Shown: positions 51,726 to 60,609 of the stretch, piece after piece
How the letters are laid out: every line of letters starts with the position of its first letter
How positions within the stretch are numbered: position 1 is the first letter of the stretch
Assembly: GCF_900110245.1 (NCBI RefSeq)
Contig: NZ_FOCZ01000001.1
Span: 806,001-870,000, forward strand
Length of the DNA stretch: 64,000 nt
Direction: 5' to 3'
Origin: Niastella yeongjuensis
Lineage (GTDB): Bacteria; Bacteroidota; Bacteroidia; Chitinophagales; Chitinophagaceae
The notes under the pieces: model-generated
The model's input: only the letters and a program-made list of their open reading frames with translations
Databases searched by the model: none
What the model was told of the DNA's origin: nothing
Position numbers and translations under genes: made by a program

Positions 51726-51930
51726 TTACCGTTAGTAAGGGTAATTGCTTTTAAGAGGAGCGTTGCAGATACACCTTCTTCATGACTGATCCTGCTATCC
51801 GCCGGTTGCACCCGTTGACAAATTATTGTCACATTCGTTGTATAGCAGAGGTTAGCACCAAAAATTACTTAAAACAAACTTAAATTACCGATTTCTACCC
51901 ATTTGCAGGGCTGTTAATTGGTTTCAGCAA

Positions 51931-51938
51931 TACCTTTG
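51931..51938 (+). promoter_or_regulatory. -7 element of the OmpA lipoprotein gene
   Basis: TACCTTTG is an exact TAnnTTTG. It would give a leader of about 85 bases. A TTTG at 51902 is 25 bases upstream, slightly far for a -33 box. Confidence 0.45.
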
Positions 51939-52028
51939 CGGCTACCGGCACAATACTTGCGTACAGGGCCAGTAAAAGAGGATGGATGGACTTGAAGTAT
52001 TTGGCTAAACTTTTAAAACAACATATAT

Positions 52029-52895
52029 ATGAATTGTAAACAGGTGTTATTTACAGGACTATCTTCTGTGTTACTCTTTTCATGTGTTAGCTCAAAAAAA
52101 TACAAAGGCGAAATTGCAAAATATAATGAGCTGAGCGGTAACTATACTAAACTCCAGGGCGATCTGAAAGGCTGCGAAGACGCAAAAGCTGAATATGCCC
52201 GCAATAAAACCACCCTGGAAAATGAGATAGAAAATTTGAAAAAACAAAATGAATTCCTGAAAGAAAACAATACGCAGGCATTGAAACAACTGCAGGACCT
52301 TTCAGTTATTTCTTCTTCACAGGCAGAAAGCATTAAAAAGTCACTGGAAAACATTGGTGCAAAAGACCTTTATATCCAGGATCTACAGGCTTCTATGGCG
52401 CGTAAGGATTCACTGAACATGGCATTGGTGATGAACATTAAAGGCGCTATTGGCAACCTGGCCGATGAAGACATCAATGTAAAAGTTGACAAAGGCGTAG
52501 TATACATCGATATCTCCGATAAACTGTTGTTCAACAGCGGTAGCTATGTAATTACTCCAAGAGCAACTGAAGTATTAGGCAAAGTGGCCAAGGTTTTACA
52601 GGCCCAGCCTGATATCGAATTCATGGTAGAAGGCCATACCGATAACCAGAAGTTTGCCAAAGGTGTACTGCTCGACAACTGGGACCTGAGTGTGCACCGC
52701 GCTACAGCCGTTGTTCGTATACTGCAAAATCAATATGGTTTAAATCCAGCCCATATTGCTGCTGCCGGTCGCGGAGAATATTTACCTGTGGCACCAAACG
52801 ATACGCCTGCAGGCCGCGCTGCCAACCGCAGAACACGCATCGTGATCTTACCTCAGCTCGATCAGTTCTTCAAATTACTGGAGCCTAAGAAATAA
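52029..52895 (+). CDS. OmpA-family peptidoglycan-binding lipoprotein
   Basis: A 288-residue envelope protein: lipoprotein signal with lipobox LFSC (Cys19), a long coiled coil (about 30-125; NKTTLENEIENLKKQNEF) and a C-terminal OmpA domain (about 150-275). The peptidoglycan-binding residues are seen in FMVEGHTDNQ and the NRRTRIVI strand, and DLSVHRATAVVR is the typical helix. It probably ties the outer membrane to the wall. It is monocistronic with a terminator; a GC-rich hairpin follows the stop. Confidence 0.92.
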   Translation: MNCKQVLFTGLSSVLLFSCVSSKKYKGEIAKYNELSGNYTKLQGDLKGCEDAKAEYARNKTTLENEIENLKKQNEFLKENNTQALKQLQDLSVISSSQAESIKKSLENIGAKDLYIQDLQASMARKDSLNMALVMNIKGAIGNLADEDINVKVDKGVVYIDISDKLLFNSGSYVITPRATEVLGKVAKVLQAQPDIEFMVEGHTDNQKFAKGVLLDNWDLSVHRATAVVRILQNQYGLNPAHIAAAGRGEYLPVAPNDTPAGRAANRRTRIVILPQLDQFFKLLEPKK

Positions 52896-52920
52896 TTATA
52901 ACAAACACTGAATAGGTAAA

Positions 52921-52955
52921 AGGCCCCCTCGGCTCAGTCGGGAGGGGCTTTTTCA
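52921..52955 (+). terminator. Hairpin terminator of the OmpA gene
   Basis: A GC-rich imperfect stem (GGCCCCCTCG against CGGGAGGGGC, with mismatches) is followed by five T. It lies about 27 bases after the stop. Confidence 0.65.
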
Positions 52956-53190
52956 ATTTTAATACTATTCTAATGTGCAGCCGAAGAAAACCGCACATGT
53001 ATCAATACGGCTATTGTTTTAAGTGATTATACCTAAAAAAGGTGGAATGATATTTAATTTTACCGGCAAGGGACAGCTATTATTTCTTCAATCCCCCTGA
53101 ATGTGATAATTTGTCCGCCTTTCGATCATTTTTTTCATAGTGATTCGTTTGAATAGCGAACCCTGCCGAAAATTGCCCTGACCGGTTGTT

Positions 53191-55554
53191 ATGAAAGACG
53201 TAAGATGGATCATGCTTGTTGCCCTTTTTATAGGGGGCTGTTTGCCTGCTTGCCTGGCAAAGGATGAACCATTGACTGCTGTTACGGCTCACCAGGGCGT
53301 GCTGGACCTTCGATCGGTGGATCTGCAGGAACAAATGGCTCCTTTAATTGGTGATTGGCAATTTTACTGGCACCGGTTATTGCAACCGGGCGATACCGTT
53401 TCTGCCGGCCCGGATTATGCACCCTACCCTTCTCTTTGGAATAAAGTAAAACTGCATGGTCAAACGCTGCCGGTAGAAGGATATGCCACCTATTCACTGA
53501 CCATACTGTTACCCAAAAAACGACCGCACCTGGCCATGCTGATGACCGATGTGTATTGCTCATACCGGTTGTTTATAAACGATTCCTTATTGTCGTCGAA
53601 CGGGAAACCTGATACGGCCCGGCAAACCGCCGTTCCTTTCTGGTGTACCCAAACCGTTAACCTCCCTGATACAGATACACTGCACTTGTTGTTACAGGTG
53701 GCCAATTTCTGGCACACCAAGGGCGGCCCTTACAAAAAGCTGTACATCGGCGAAAGCAGTAAACTTACCTTAAATCTACAACGCGACCGAACCTATGATG
53801 TGTTGCTGGCGGGTTGTTTGTTTATGGGCGGCTTGTTCTTTTTTGGGTTTTATGCCTTTGGCAGCCGCGATAAAGCCATTCTTTATTTCTCGCTGTTTTG
53901 TATTGTTTACAGCTACCGCATGGTGGGTACCGGCGTGTATGTGTTGCATGCGGTGTTTCCCAACCTGAGCTGGTTTGTGACCATTCGATTGGAATATTTG
54001 ACGCTTACCCTTGGGGTAGCCCTGTTTTCCCGGTATTTTCAAAGTGTATATCCCAAAGATGCCAAACGGTTTATTGTGAATGCGGTGGTATACATCTGCC
54101 TGTTTTACAGCCTGGTTATTTTAGTTATGCCACCGCGGATCTTCACCAAAGGCATAATGCCGTTCCTGGGCGTGATGTTCTTTTATATAGCCTTTGCATT
54201 GTTCATTTGTATAAGGGCTGTAAAATTTAAACGGGTAGGGGCAGTATTTGCTTTAATGAGTTGTGGTGTAATGCTGCTGGTGTTTTTGATCATCAACCTG
54301 AATTACTTCCAGGTAGTGGGAACAGAAAAGTGGATCGTTTTCATTGGGTATGTGCTCTTTTTCTTTTTACAATCGCTGGTGTTATCGCACCGGTTTGCTT
54401 ATACGCTCCGCAAAGCTGCCGATGAGGCCCAGCAGGGGTTAAAAACCAAAACGGAATTCCTGTCAACCATGTCGCATGAAATACGTACCCCATTAAACGT
54501 GGTCATAGGCATGGCGCACCTGTTGCTGCGGAATACGCCGCGCAGGGACCAGGAGAAGAACCTGAATGTATTATTATTCTCGGCCAATAACCTGCTTTCG
54601 ATCGTAAATGATATCCTGGATTATAATAAAATAGAAGCCGGCAAGATCAATTTTGAAATGATCCCGATGGATATAGCTTCCATCGCGCAGCATATCACTG
54701 GCGGGTTGAGCAGCAAAGCAGTTGAAAAGAATATTATTTTAAACACCGTCATCGATAGTCGCATTACCCATAAAATAATCGGCGACCCTACCCGCACTTC
54801 ACAGGTAATATTTAACCTGGTTCACAATGCCATCAAATTCACCGAACAGGGATCTGTACAATTATCGATACTGGCGGAGAAGATCACTGACGACAAAATA
54901 ACCCTTACTATAGAAGTGACCGATACGGGAATTGGTATAGAACCCGAAAAGCAGCAATTGATCTTCGATCGCTTTACACAGGCCGATTCCTCTACCTCGC
55001 GTAGTTATGGTGGAACCGGGCTGGGACTGGCCATCACTAAACGAATACTGGAGTTACAGGACGTGGTGTTGAATTTGCGAAGTGAACCGGGAAAAGGATC
55101 GGTGTTTTATTTCTCCCAAAACTTTGCCCTGAGCAACGAACCGGTGGCTACTGGAGAAGAATATAAAAAAGACCTCGTTTCAGATAAACAACTGCAGGGC
55201 GTACACATACTGGTAGTGGAAGACAACCCCTTTAATATTATGGTGGCACAGTCGTTGCTTGAACGTAGTGGAGCTATAGTAGAAGTAGCCAACAATGGGA
55301 AAGAAGCGCTGGAAAAAATTCAACCCGGAAAATACCGACTGGTACTGATGGACCTGAACATGCCTGTTATGGATGGGTTTGAAGCTACGCGTCACTTGCG
55401 CGCCCGGGGTATTACCCTGCCGGTAATTGCCCTTACCGCCAGCCTGCCGGCTGAAGTGGAAAAAGATGTGCAAAGTGCCGGTCTTACCGATATAGTGGTA
55501 AAACCATTCAATCCCGATGAATTATTCAGGGTGCTGTTGAACCACCTGAAGTAA
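53191..55554 (+). CDS. Hybrid sensor histidine kinase with 7TMR-DISM sensor and receiver
   Basis: A 787-residue protein. A signal peptide is followed by an extracytoplasmic jelly-roll domain (about 30-195, GDWQFYWHRLL, GYATYSLTILLP) and seven membrane helices (about 205-405), the 7TMR-DISM arrangement that binds small ligands, often sugars. Then the HisKA domain with His near residue 429 (MSHEIRTPLNV), the HATPase (NAIKFTEQG, DTGIGI, GTGLGL) and a receiver with phospho-acceptor Asp721 in LMDLNMP. No DNA-binding or output domain, so the signal must pass to another protein. It stands alone. Confidence 0.93.
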   Translation: MKDVRWIMLVALFIGGCLPACLAKDEPLTAVTAHQGVLDLRSVDLQEQMAPLIGDWQFYWHRLLQPGDTVSAGPDYAPYPSLWNKVKLHGQTLPVEGYATYSLTILLPKKRPHLAMLMTDVYCSYRLFINDSLLSSNGKPDTARQTAVPFWCTQTVNLPDTDTLHLLLQVANFWHTKGGPYKKLYIGESSKLTLNLQRDRTYDVLLAGCLFMGGLFFFGFYAFGSRDKAILYFSLFCIVYSYRMVGTGVYVLHAVFPNLSWFVTIRLEYLTLTLGVALFSRYFQSVYPKDAKRFIVNAVVYICLFYSLVILVMPPRIFTKGIMPFLGVMFFYIAFALFICIRAVKFKRVGAVFALMSCGVMLLVFLIINLNYFQVVGTEKWIVFIGYVLFFFLQSLVLSHRFAYTLRKAADEAQQGLKTKTEFLSTMSHEIRTPLNVVIGMAHLLLRNTPRRDQEKNLNVLLFSANNLLSIVNDILDYNKIEAGKINFEMIPMDIASIAQHITGGLSSKAVEKNIILNTVIDSRITHKIIGDPTRTSQVIFNLVHNAIKFTEQGSVQLSILAEKITDDKITLTIEVTDTGIGIEPEKQQLIFDRFTQADSSTSRSYGGTGLGLAITKRILELQDVVLNLRSEPGKGSVFYFSQNFALSNEPVATGEEYKKDLVSDKQLQGVHILVVEDNPFNIMVAQSLLERSGAIVEVANNGKEALEKIQPGKYRLVLMDLNMPVMDGFEATRHLRARGITLPVIALTASLPAEVEKDVQSAGLTDIVVKPFNPDELFRVLLNHLK

Positions 55555-55577
55555 TCTTTCCTTCACATTATTCTACC

Positions 55578-55585
55578 TATTTTTG
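55578..55585 (+). promoter_or_regulatory. Candidate -7 element of the zinc metallopeptidase gene
   Basis: TATTTTTG fits TAnnTTTG and lies 16 bases before the ATG. No clear -33 box. Confidence 0.4.
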
Positions 55586-55601
55586 TGACAAATCATTTAT
55601 T

Positions 55602-56456
55602 ATGAAATGGGCAGGACGACGCGAAAGTTCCAACGTTGAAGACCGCAGAGGGATATCCGGCGGAGGGCTGGCTGTTGGCGGCGGTATTGTTGGCGTAATT
55701 GTTATTTTGTTGAAGGTGTTTCTTGGTGGAGATACTTCCAACCTGGACCAGGTATTGCCGCAACAAGCAGGGCCTGCCAAAGAAATGAGTGCCGAAGAGC
55801 AAAAGCTGGATGACGAACGCGCCAGCTTTATAAAAGTGGTGCTGGCCGATACCGAAGACGTATGGGGCAAGCTGTTTTCAGAAGCTGGTAAAACCTATAC
55901 CGATCCTACCCTGGTCCTTTTCAGAGAATCTGTGCAAAGCGCCTGTGGTATGGCCGGTGCTGCTACCGGTCCTTTTTACTGCCCCGGCGACCAAAAAGTA
56001 TATATCGACCTCTCCTTTTTTGAGGATATGCAAAACCATTTACATGCCCCCGGCGATTTTGCCATGGCTTATGTGGTAGCACATGAAGTAGGGCATCATA
56101 TTCAAAAACTGAATGGCACCAGCGATAAAATGAACCGCCTGCGCCAGCAATTGAGTGAAGAAGAATACAACAAATACTCCGTTAAGCTGGAATTACAGGC
56201 CGATTTCCTGGCTGGTGTATGGGCCCATCATGCACAAAAAATGAAAAACATCCTGGAAAAGAATGATATCGAGGAAGCCCTGAATGCCGCTAACGCCATT
56301 GGTGACGACCGCTTACAAAAAGAGGCGCAGGGCCGCGTGGTTCCCGAATCGTTTACCCATGGAACTTCGGCACAACGCGTGTACTGGTTTAAAAAAGGAT
56401 TCGAAACCGGCGACATTAGCAAAGGCAACACCTTTAACGATCCCTCATTGAACTAA
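55602..56456 (+). CDS. YpfJ-family neutral zinc metallopeptidase
   Basis: A 284-residue protein of the neutral zinc metallopeptidase family (COG2321). The N-terminus MKWAGRRESSNVEDRRG is conserved; a membrane segment (about 23-42) follows. The zinc motif HEVGHH is at 161-166 in VVAHEVGHHIQKLNG, and the second half has LELQADFLAGVWAHH, a typical Glu ligand region. The peptidase substrate is unknown. It is followed 34 bases later by a META-domain gene, possibly in one transcript. Confidence 0.9.
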   Translation: MKWAGRRESSNVEDRRGISGGGLAVGGGIVGVIVILLKVFLGGDTSNLDQVLPQQAGPAKEMSAEEQKLDDERASFIKVVLADTEDVWGKLFSEAGKTYTDPTLVLFRESVQSACGMAGAATGPFYCPGDQKVYIDLSFFEDMQNHLHAPGDFAMAYVVAHEVGHHIQKLNGTSDKMNRLRQQLSEEEYNKYSVKLELQADFLAGVWAHHAQKMKNILEKNDIEEALNAANAIGDDRLQKEAQGRVVPESFTHGTSAQRVYWFKKGFETGDISKGNTFNDPSLN

Positions 56457-56490
56457 CCCGCCTGGCATTATTTTTTAAGCCTGGTAAGCT

Positions 56491-56988
56491 ATGAGACCGT
56501 TTACCATATTAATAAGCATTTGGGTACTGTCTTGTAATGGTTCCCCTGGCAATAATTTACCCACTCAGGACAGTGCTCAACCTGCCATAAAAGATACACC
56601 AACGGCGCAGGCTCCTGCGCCGGAAAAAGATACCACCAAACTGGGCGGACAGTGGTTTTTACAACCGGTGCTGCCTTCAGACACTGCTTTGGGTAAAATA
56701 CCCCGCCTGGTGTTAGACCTTGCTACCAAAAAGTTTACAGGTAATACCGGTTGTAACAATATGAGCGGGCTGTTTGATTTTACCGATACTACCCTGCAGT
56801 TTAACCAGCGGCTCACTACTACCAAAATGGCTTGTGTGGGGTATAACGAGAAGGAATTTTTAGAAACCCTGATGCGCACCAACAGTTATAAATTGCAAAG
56901 CGGCATGCTTATTTTGATGTTCGATCAAACTGAATTATCAAGATGGACGCGTAAAGTAACACCAAAGCCAGTGGTGAACAAAGCCTAG
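56491..56988 (+). CDS. META/HslJ-domain lipoprotein
   Basis: A 165-residue lipoprotein (lipobox VLSC, Cys15) with a Pro/Ala-rich linker and one META domain. The signature NTGCNNMSGLF and the LTTTKMACVG strand are present, giving the WxxxxxxG...GCN(x)hSG-type pattern of HslJ/META proteins, linked to heat shock, novobiocin or stress resistance in other bacteria. The 3' end overlaps the stop of the convergent PAP2 gene by 4 bases. Confidence 0.88.
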   Translation: MRPFTILISIWVLSCNGSPGNNLPTQDSAQPAIKDTPTAQAPAPEKDTTKLGGQWFLQPVLPSDTALGKIPRLVLDLATKKFTGNTGCNNMSGLFDFTDTTLQFNQRLTTTKMACVGYNEKEFLETLMRTNSYKLQSGMLILMFDQTELSRWTRKVTPKPVVNKA

Positions 56989-57725
56989 GCGGCCTCCCCC
57001 TTACCCCCTCCCATAGAGGGGGAATTATTAATCTTCTTTAAGCCCGCGGGTTGTATGCGGTCGATTAAATAGGAGCTGAGGAACAACCAGGTGGAACCAA
57101 TGCAATAACCTGCCAGCACATCTGTAAAATAGTGAACCCGTAAATAGATCCGGCTAAAACCAATACACAACAGCAGCGCTATTACTAATATCAGCAGGAA
57201 CCATTTTAGTACCGGATGGCTTTTTTCTTCCTTCCAGATAATGATCATCAGCAAGCCATAAAAACAAACACTCATAAAAGCGTGACCGCTGGGAAAGCTC
57301 AATCCCTTGGCTGGTGCAAGTAATGGGATCAGCGGGCGATGGCGGTTAAACAATAATTTCAATCCAAACATAATGAGCACACTGCTGAGGGCAATAGCGC
57401 TCACTTTTATGGAGTATCTTCCTATTTTCTTTACCAGAAAAAAAATGCATAACAACACATTCGCGGGGATCATAAAGTAATGAGAGCCAAAAAAAGTAAT
57501 GACCTCCATGATGTCGGTGGTCCTGTCACTCACCAGTGAATGGGCAAATGCAAAGGCTTTTTCATCGGCGCCGGTTTTATCGAGGTAGAAAACACGGTAT
57601 GCAATGAACAAAAAACCTAAAAGACTGATTGTAAATACAAAGATCAGGATGATCAGTTCTTTTGAAAGAATGACCACTTTGTCGGCAACTTTCTTTTTCC
57701 GGGGCGACAGATTCATTTGTGACAT
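56985..57725 (-). CDS. PAP2-family phosphatase, canonical motifs
   Basis: A 246-residue polytopic phosphatase with six membrane segments. The three active-site motifs are complete: KLLFNRHRP (KxxxxxxRP), FPSGH and SRIYLRVHYFTD (SRxxxxxHxxxD). It acts on lipid phosphates such as undecaprenyl-PP or phosphatidylglycerol-phosphate. The last 14 residues (NNSPSMGGGKGEAA) are encoded by a GC-rich palindrome of the CCCCCTC/GAGGGGG type, absent from ordinary family members. The stop overlaps the META gene by 4 bases. Confidence 0.92.
   Translation of the reverse strand: MSQMNLSPRKKKVADKVVILSKELIILIFVFTISLLGFLFIAYRVFYLDKTGADEKAFAFAHSLVSDRTTDIMEVITFFGSHYFMIPANVLLCIFFLVKKIGRYSIKVSAIALSSVLIMFGLKLLFNRHRPLIPLLAPAKGLSFPSGHAFMSVCFYGLLMIIIWKEEKSHPVLKWFLLILVIALLLCIGFSRIYLRVHYFTDVLAGYCIGSTWLFLSSYLIDRIQPAGLKKINNSPSMGGGKGEAA
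57004..57022. repeat. Palindromic intergenic-type repeat inside the PAP2 C-terminus
   Basis: CCCCCTC and GAGGGGG flank CCATA. The flanking bases (CTCCCCCTTACCC) are similar in style. Such short palindromes are normally intergenic; here it is translated as Ser-Met-Gly-Gly-Gly. Confidence 0.55.
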
Positions 57726-57746
57726 ATGCTATATAGTTAATGCCAG

Positions 57747-59999
57747 TTAATCAACGGCTTTACTATCCTGTAACCATTCCCTATAGTATAAAACAGCCCG
57801 TATTTCCATATATGAATAAGCATCACCCAGTTTTTCTTTCACCGGGGTTGTTGCGGCAGTTTGTAAATTCAACTCTTCTACGGTTTGAAGAATGACGGCT
57901 ATTTTATTTTCAGCAACCAGTTCCTTTACATCCAGCTCACCGGTTCTTACAAAAGATGCCAGGTGTGTTTCAATGGTCGACGGGGCCAGTTGACGCAGAT
58001 TGGCTATTTCAACAACGTTGTTACCCTCCTTAAACAGTTGCAGGCTTATTCGGTTCGAATCACCTTTTTGTGTTTTGGGGGTTTTCTTCTCTGCTTCTTC
58101 AACTGTTTTTATGCCTTCGGCTCTTTTCTGGTCTTCTACCATCTGCAACAGATCGGCAGCTTTTGCACCCTTTACCAGCCCTTCTGTTATTTCAACCGCC
58201 TGTTGCAGCAATTGCTTTTTTCGATAGGGCAATAAGCCAAGCTGTTGCAGGTTGGAAACATATTTTTTTGCCTTGGGTTTGGGTTTTACTTCGGTTATAT
58301 GGCTGGTAATGGCGGTTTCCATTTCATCCATTGCCTGTAAAAAATAAGCACTGCCGGCCGTTACGCGTTGGTGTAAATACTGGTAGCCATCCTCCTGCGC
58401 ATTGGGTAGTAACTGCTCCAGTTGCCGGATAAACTTATCTGCCATTTCCTGTTGTTTTAAAACAGCGTCCAGCAGGTTCTTTGCCCAAAGAATACAGGCG
58501 TTTTTATCAGGGATGGTGCGTTTTTCGTAATCGTCATAATGCATTTGCATGCCTTCTGCCAGCTTTAGCCAGTCAAATGTTTGAACCAGGGAGCGGGTAA
58601 TGAATAACTGCTGTTCCTGCTGTAATTCCTGTGCCAGCTGGTCTTCTTCCTGTTCCAGCCGGGTAAATTCAATAACCCTTGTATCGGTATTTATGCTGGA
58701 AGGATGAATACGGGAGTAGAGTACCAGACCGGCCAGCGAGGTTAACCGGCTAAGCGCCACATATACCTGTCCCGGTGCAAAGGAAGCGCCCGCATCGATG
58801 ATGGCTTTTTCAAAAGTAAGCCCCTGGCTTTTGTGAATGGTGATGGCCCAGGCCAGTCGCACCGGGTATTGTTTAAAGGAACCTACTTCTTCCTCTTCTA
58901 TTTTATCTTCTTCGTTGTTGTACTGGTAACGGATAGACCGCCAGGTCTCCTTTTCCAGCAGCATATCGTGTTCATCCCCTTCAAACCGCACATATACCTC
59001 TTCACCGTTGATGCGGGAAATGGTGGCGATCTTGCCATTAAAAAATCGCCGCGATTCGCCTTTGTCGTTTTTAATGAACATGATCTGGGCGCCTTCTTTT
59101 AACTGCAGCACCAGGTCGGCCGGATAGGCCCGTTCATTAAAATCGCCGGTGATCTCCGCTTTGAACTCATTCAATTGGTTGGAAAGCTTATCCAGCTGAT
59201 TCTGGTTGATGGTATCGGCCTTTGCATTGTGCGTGGTTAGGGTGATGAAGCTTTCATTTTCCGAGCTCTCGTACCCGGGCAGATAATGCTGATGCAACAG
59301 GTCAAGATCGGCGGCCGTTGCCCTGTTGTTGCGGATGTTATTTAGCACGCCAATAAACTCCTGTTCATGCTGGCGATAGATCTTTTTTAATTCCAGGTAC
59401 AACGGTGGTTTTTGCTGCAGGGCCTGGGCATCGAAAAAGAAGGGGCTTTTATACTGCTGTTTCAACAGGTCCCACTCCTCATTTTTCACTACCGGTGGCA
59501 ATTGAAACAGATCGCCAATGTACAACATCTGTACGCCGCCGAACGGCTCATAGTGCTTTCTTCTAACGTGTCGCAGGATGCAATCAATTTCATCCAGAAT
59601 ATCGGCCCGAAGCATACTTACCTCATCGATGATCAGCAGTTCCAGTTCCTGTAGCAATACCTTTTTATCGTTGGTAAGCCGTAAACCGGCAAGCAGGGTA
59701 TGCGGGGTGTTAAAGGAGCTGTGACTGTTCCAGCCACCGGGCTGTGTGGGTAAGAACGAACCATGGGGCAGCTGAAAAAAGGAATGCATGGTTACGCCGC
59801 CGGCATTGATGGCCGCCACACCGGTTGGTGCTACCACCGCCAGCTTTTTGAAGGTATTTTCCCGGATGTACTTTAAAAACGTGGTTTTGCCGGTGCCGGC
59901 TTTCCCGGTAAGGAAAATATGGCGGTTTGTTTGATTCACAAACCGAACAGCCAGTTGAAATAAATGATTGGATGTGTCGGTAGAAAAAGCCATGGTCAC
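57747..59999 (-). CDS. Pif1-family SF1B helicase with C-terminal HTH
   Basis: A 750-residue helicase. Walker A is TGKAGTGKTT at 31-40; Walker B LLIIDEVSML, the GDLFQLPPV block and the C-terminal TIHKSQGLTFEKAII and YVALSRLTSLAGL motifs mark the Pif1/RecD-like superfamily 1B. The last 150 residues contain an HTH_40-type RQC-like domain (STIETHLASFV). In Bacteroidota Pif1-type helicases unwind G-quadruplexes and help replication; this is inferred for this copy. The coding strand upstream carries a G-tract series (60098-60154). The upstream gene at 60.7 kb is divergent. A start at codon 3 (59993) is also possible. Confidence 0.9.
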   Translation of the reverse strand: MTMAFSTDTSNHLFQLAVRFVNQTNRHIFLTGKAGTGKTTFLKYIRENTFKKLAVVAPTGVAAINAGGVTMHSFFQLPHGSFLPTQPGGWNSHSSFNTPHTLLAGLRLTNDKKVLLQELELLIIDEVSMLRADILDEIDCILRHVRRKHYEPFGGVQMLYIGDLFQLPPVVKNEEWDLLKQQYKSPFFFDAQALQQKPPLYLELKKIYRQHEQEFIGVLNNIRNNRATAADLDLLHQHYLPGYESSENESFITLTTHNAKADTINQNQLDKLSNQLNEFKAEITGDFNERAYPADLVLQLKEGAQIMFIKNDKGESRRFFNGKIATISRINGEEVYVRFEGDEHDMLLEKETWRSIRYQYNNEEDKIEEEEVGSFKQYPVRLAWAITIHKSQGLTFEKAIIDAGASFAPGQVYVALSRLTSLAGLVLYSRIHPSSINTDTRVIEFTRLEQEEDQLAQELQQEQQLFITRSLVQTFDWLKLAEGMQMHYDDYEKRTIPDKNACILWAKNLLDAVLKQQEMADKFIRQLEQLLPNAQEDGYQYLHQRVTAGSAYFLQAMDEMETAITSHITEVKPKPKAKKYVSNLQQLGLLPYRKKQLLQQAVEITEGLVKGAKAADLLQMVEDQKRAEGIKTVEEAEKKTPKTQKGDSNRISLQLFKEGNNVVEIANLRQLAPSTIETHLASFVRTGELDVKELVAENKIAVILQTVEELNLQTAATTPVKEKLGDAYSYMEIRAVLYYREWLQDSKAVD

Positions 60000-60097
60000 A
60001 CTCTCTTTGCGGCAAGATAAGTAATGCCTCAGATTTCTTTGATCCCAAGTTATGAATGACTTAAGTATTTACGTTCAGGTATTTGGCCGGGAGCTTA

Positions 60098-60154
60098 CCC
60101 GCACCTCCCTGGGAGAATATCCCTACCTGGTCCCTGTTTGGTCCCTGAAGTCCC
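60098..60154 (-). promoter_or_regulatory. Series of G-tracts, possible G-quadruplex, upstream of the Pif1-type gene
   Basis: On the minus strand six GGG tracts occur at 60152-60154, 60143-60145, 60132-60134, 60121-60123, 60107-60109 and 60098-60100, with gaps of 6, 8, 8, 11 and 6 bases. Four or more in a row is a G-quadruplex-type pattern, with rather long loops. It is 100-155 bases before the helicase ATG on the coding strand. Confidence 0.45.
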
Positions 60155-60408
60155 AGTGAGGTCATCGAAAAACCATAAACAGGTAATAAAATGGCCGCCA
60201 CCGACCTGATGCATTAAATATTTTTACATTCAGCGAAATTTTTAGCTAAATGGTTATTGTATGGAAATTTTGATGGAAAAATGGAAATGAGGGGATAATT
60301 ATATCATATTTTAAGCAATGAAATAAGAAAAGGCTGGTCTTAATGTATGATTTGCACAATAAAAAAAGGGGATATTGTAGAAATGACCTATATTAGCAGT
60401 GGCTAAAT

Positions 60409-60436
60409 AAAAAAGCCACCTGTAGAAACAGCTGGC
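60409..60436 (-). terminator. Orphan minus-strand hairpin with T-run
   Basis: On the minus strand GCCAGCTG and CAGGTGGC pair with one mismatch around the hexaloop TTTCTA, followed by TTTTTT. No minus-strand gene lies directly upstream of it (toward 60.7 kb). Confidence 0.6.
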
Positions 60437-60570
60437 CTCTAACGATTGCTTGCCATATGAAAAAAGAGATAAATCTAATTTGTCTTTTTGAATACTGCAT
60501 ATTATCTTGCCGTATTCTTTTTTGAGCCTCTAATGATTGCTAATTCACACTAACGATTGCTTCCCATAAC
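60436..60570 (+). repeat. Three copies of a TAAYGATTGC direct repeat
   Basis: Copy 1 is CCTCTAACGATTGCTTGCC (60436-), copy 2 CCTCTAATGATTGC (60527-), copy 3 CACTAACGATTGCTTCCC (60548-). Cores start at 60440, 60531 and 60551, so copies 2 and 3 are 20 bases apart (two helical turns). The array lies 140-275 bases before the gene at 60.7 kb. Confidence 0.6.
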
Positions 60571-60609
60571 CATTTTGCTCATTTGCTTATTCAAAAGTAG
60601 GATGTAAAG

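Larger units (their letters stand above)
51339..52028. other. Gene-poor stretch upstream of recA and the OmpA gene, about 690 bp
   Basis: No frame of ordinary size. It holds a minus-strand terminator (51455-51486), a 26-codon plus-strand frame ending at a plus-strand terminator (51493-51606), a start-less 30-codon minus-strand frame (51633-51725), an AATTACC/GGTAATT hairpin (51724-51746) and a -7 element for the OmpA gene. Two terminators with no standard gene in front suggest small transcripts on both strands. Confidence 0.55.

Noticed and set aside
58051-58075. GGTTCGAATC, a tRNA T-arm-like word
   Set aside because: It lies inside the helicase coding sequence, and no acceptor stem or anticodon arm can be drawn around it.
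60361-60460. Possible CRISPR-like repeats near 60.4-60.6 kb
   Set aside because: Only three short cores with uneven spacing, no direct repeats with regular spacers and no cas genes; better read as regulator sites.
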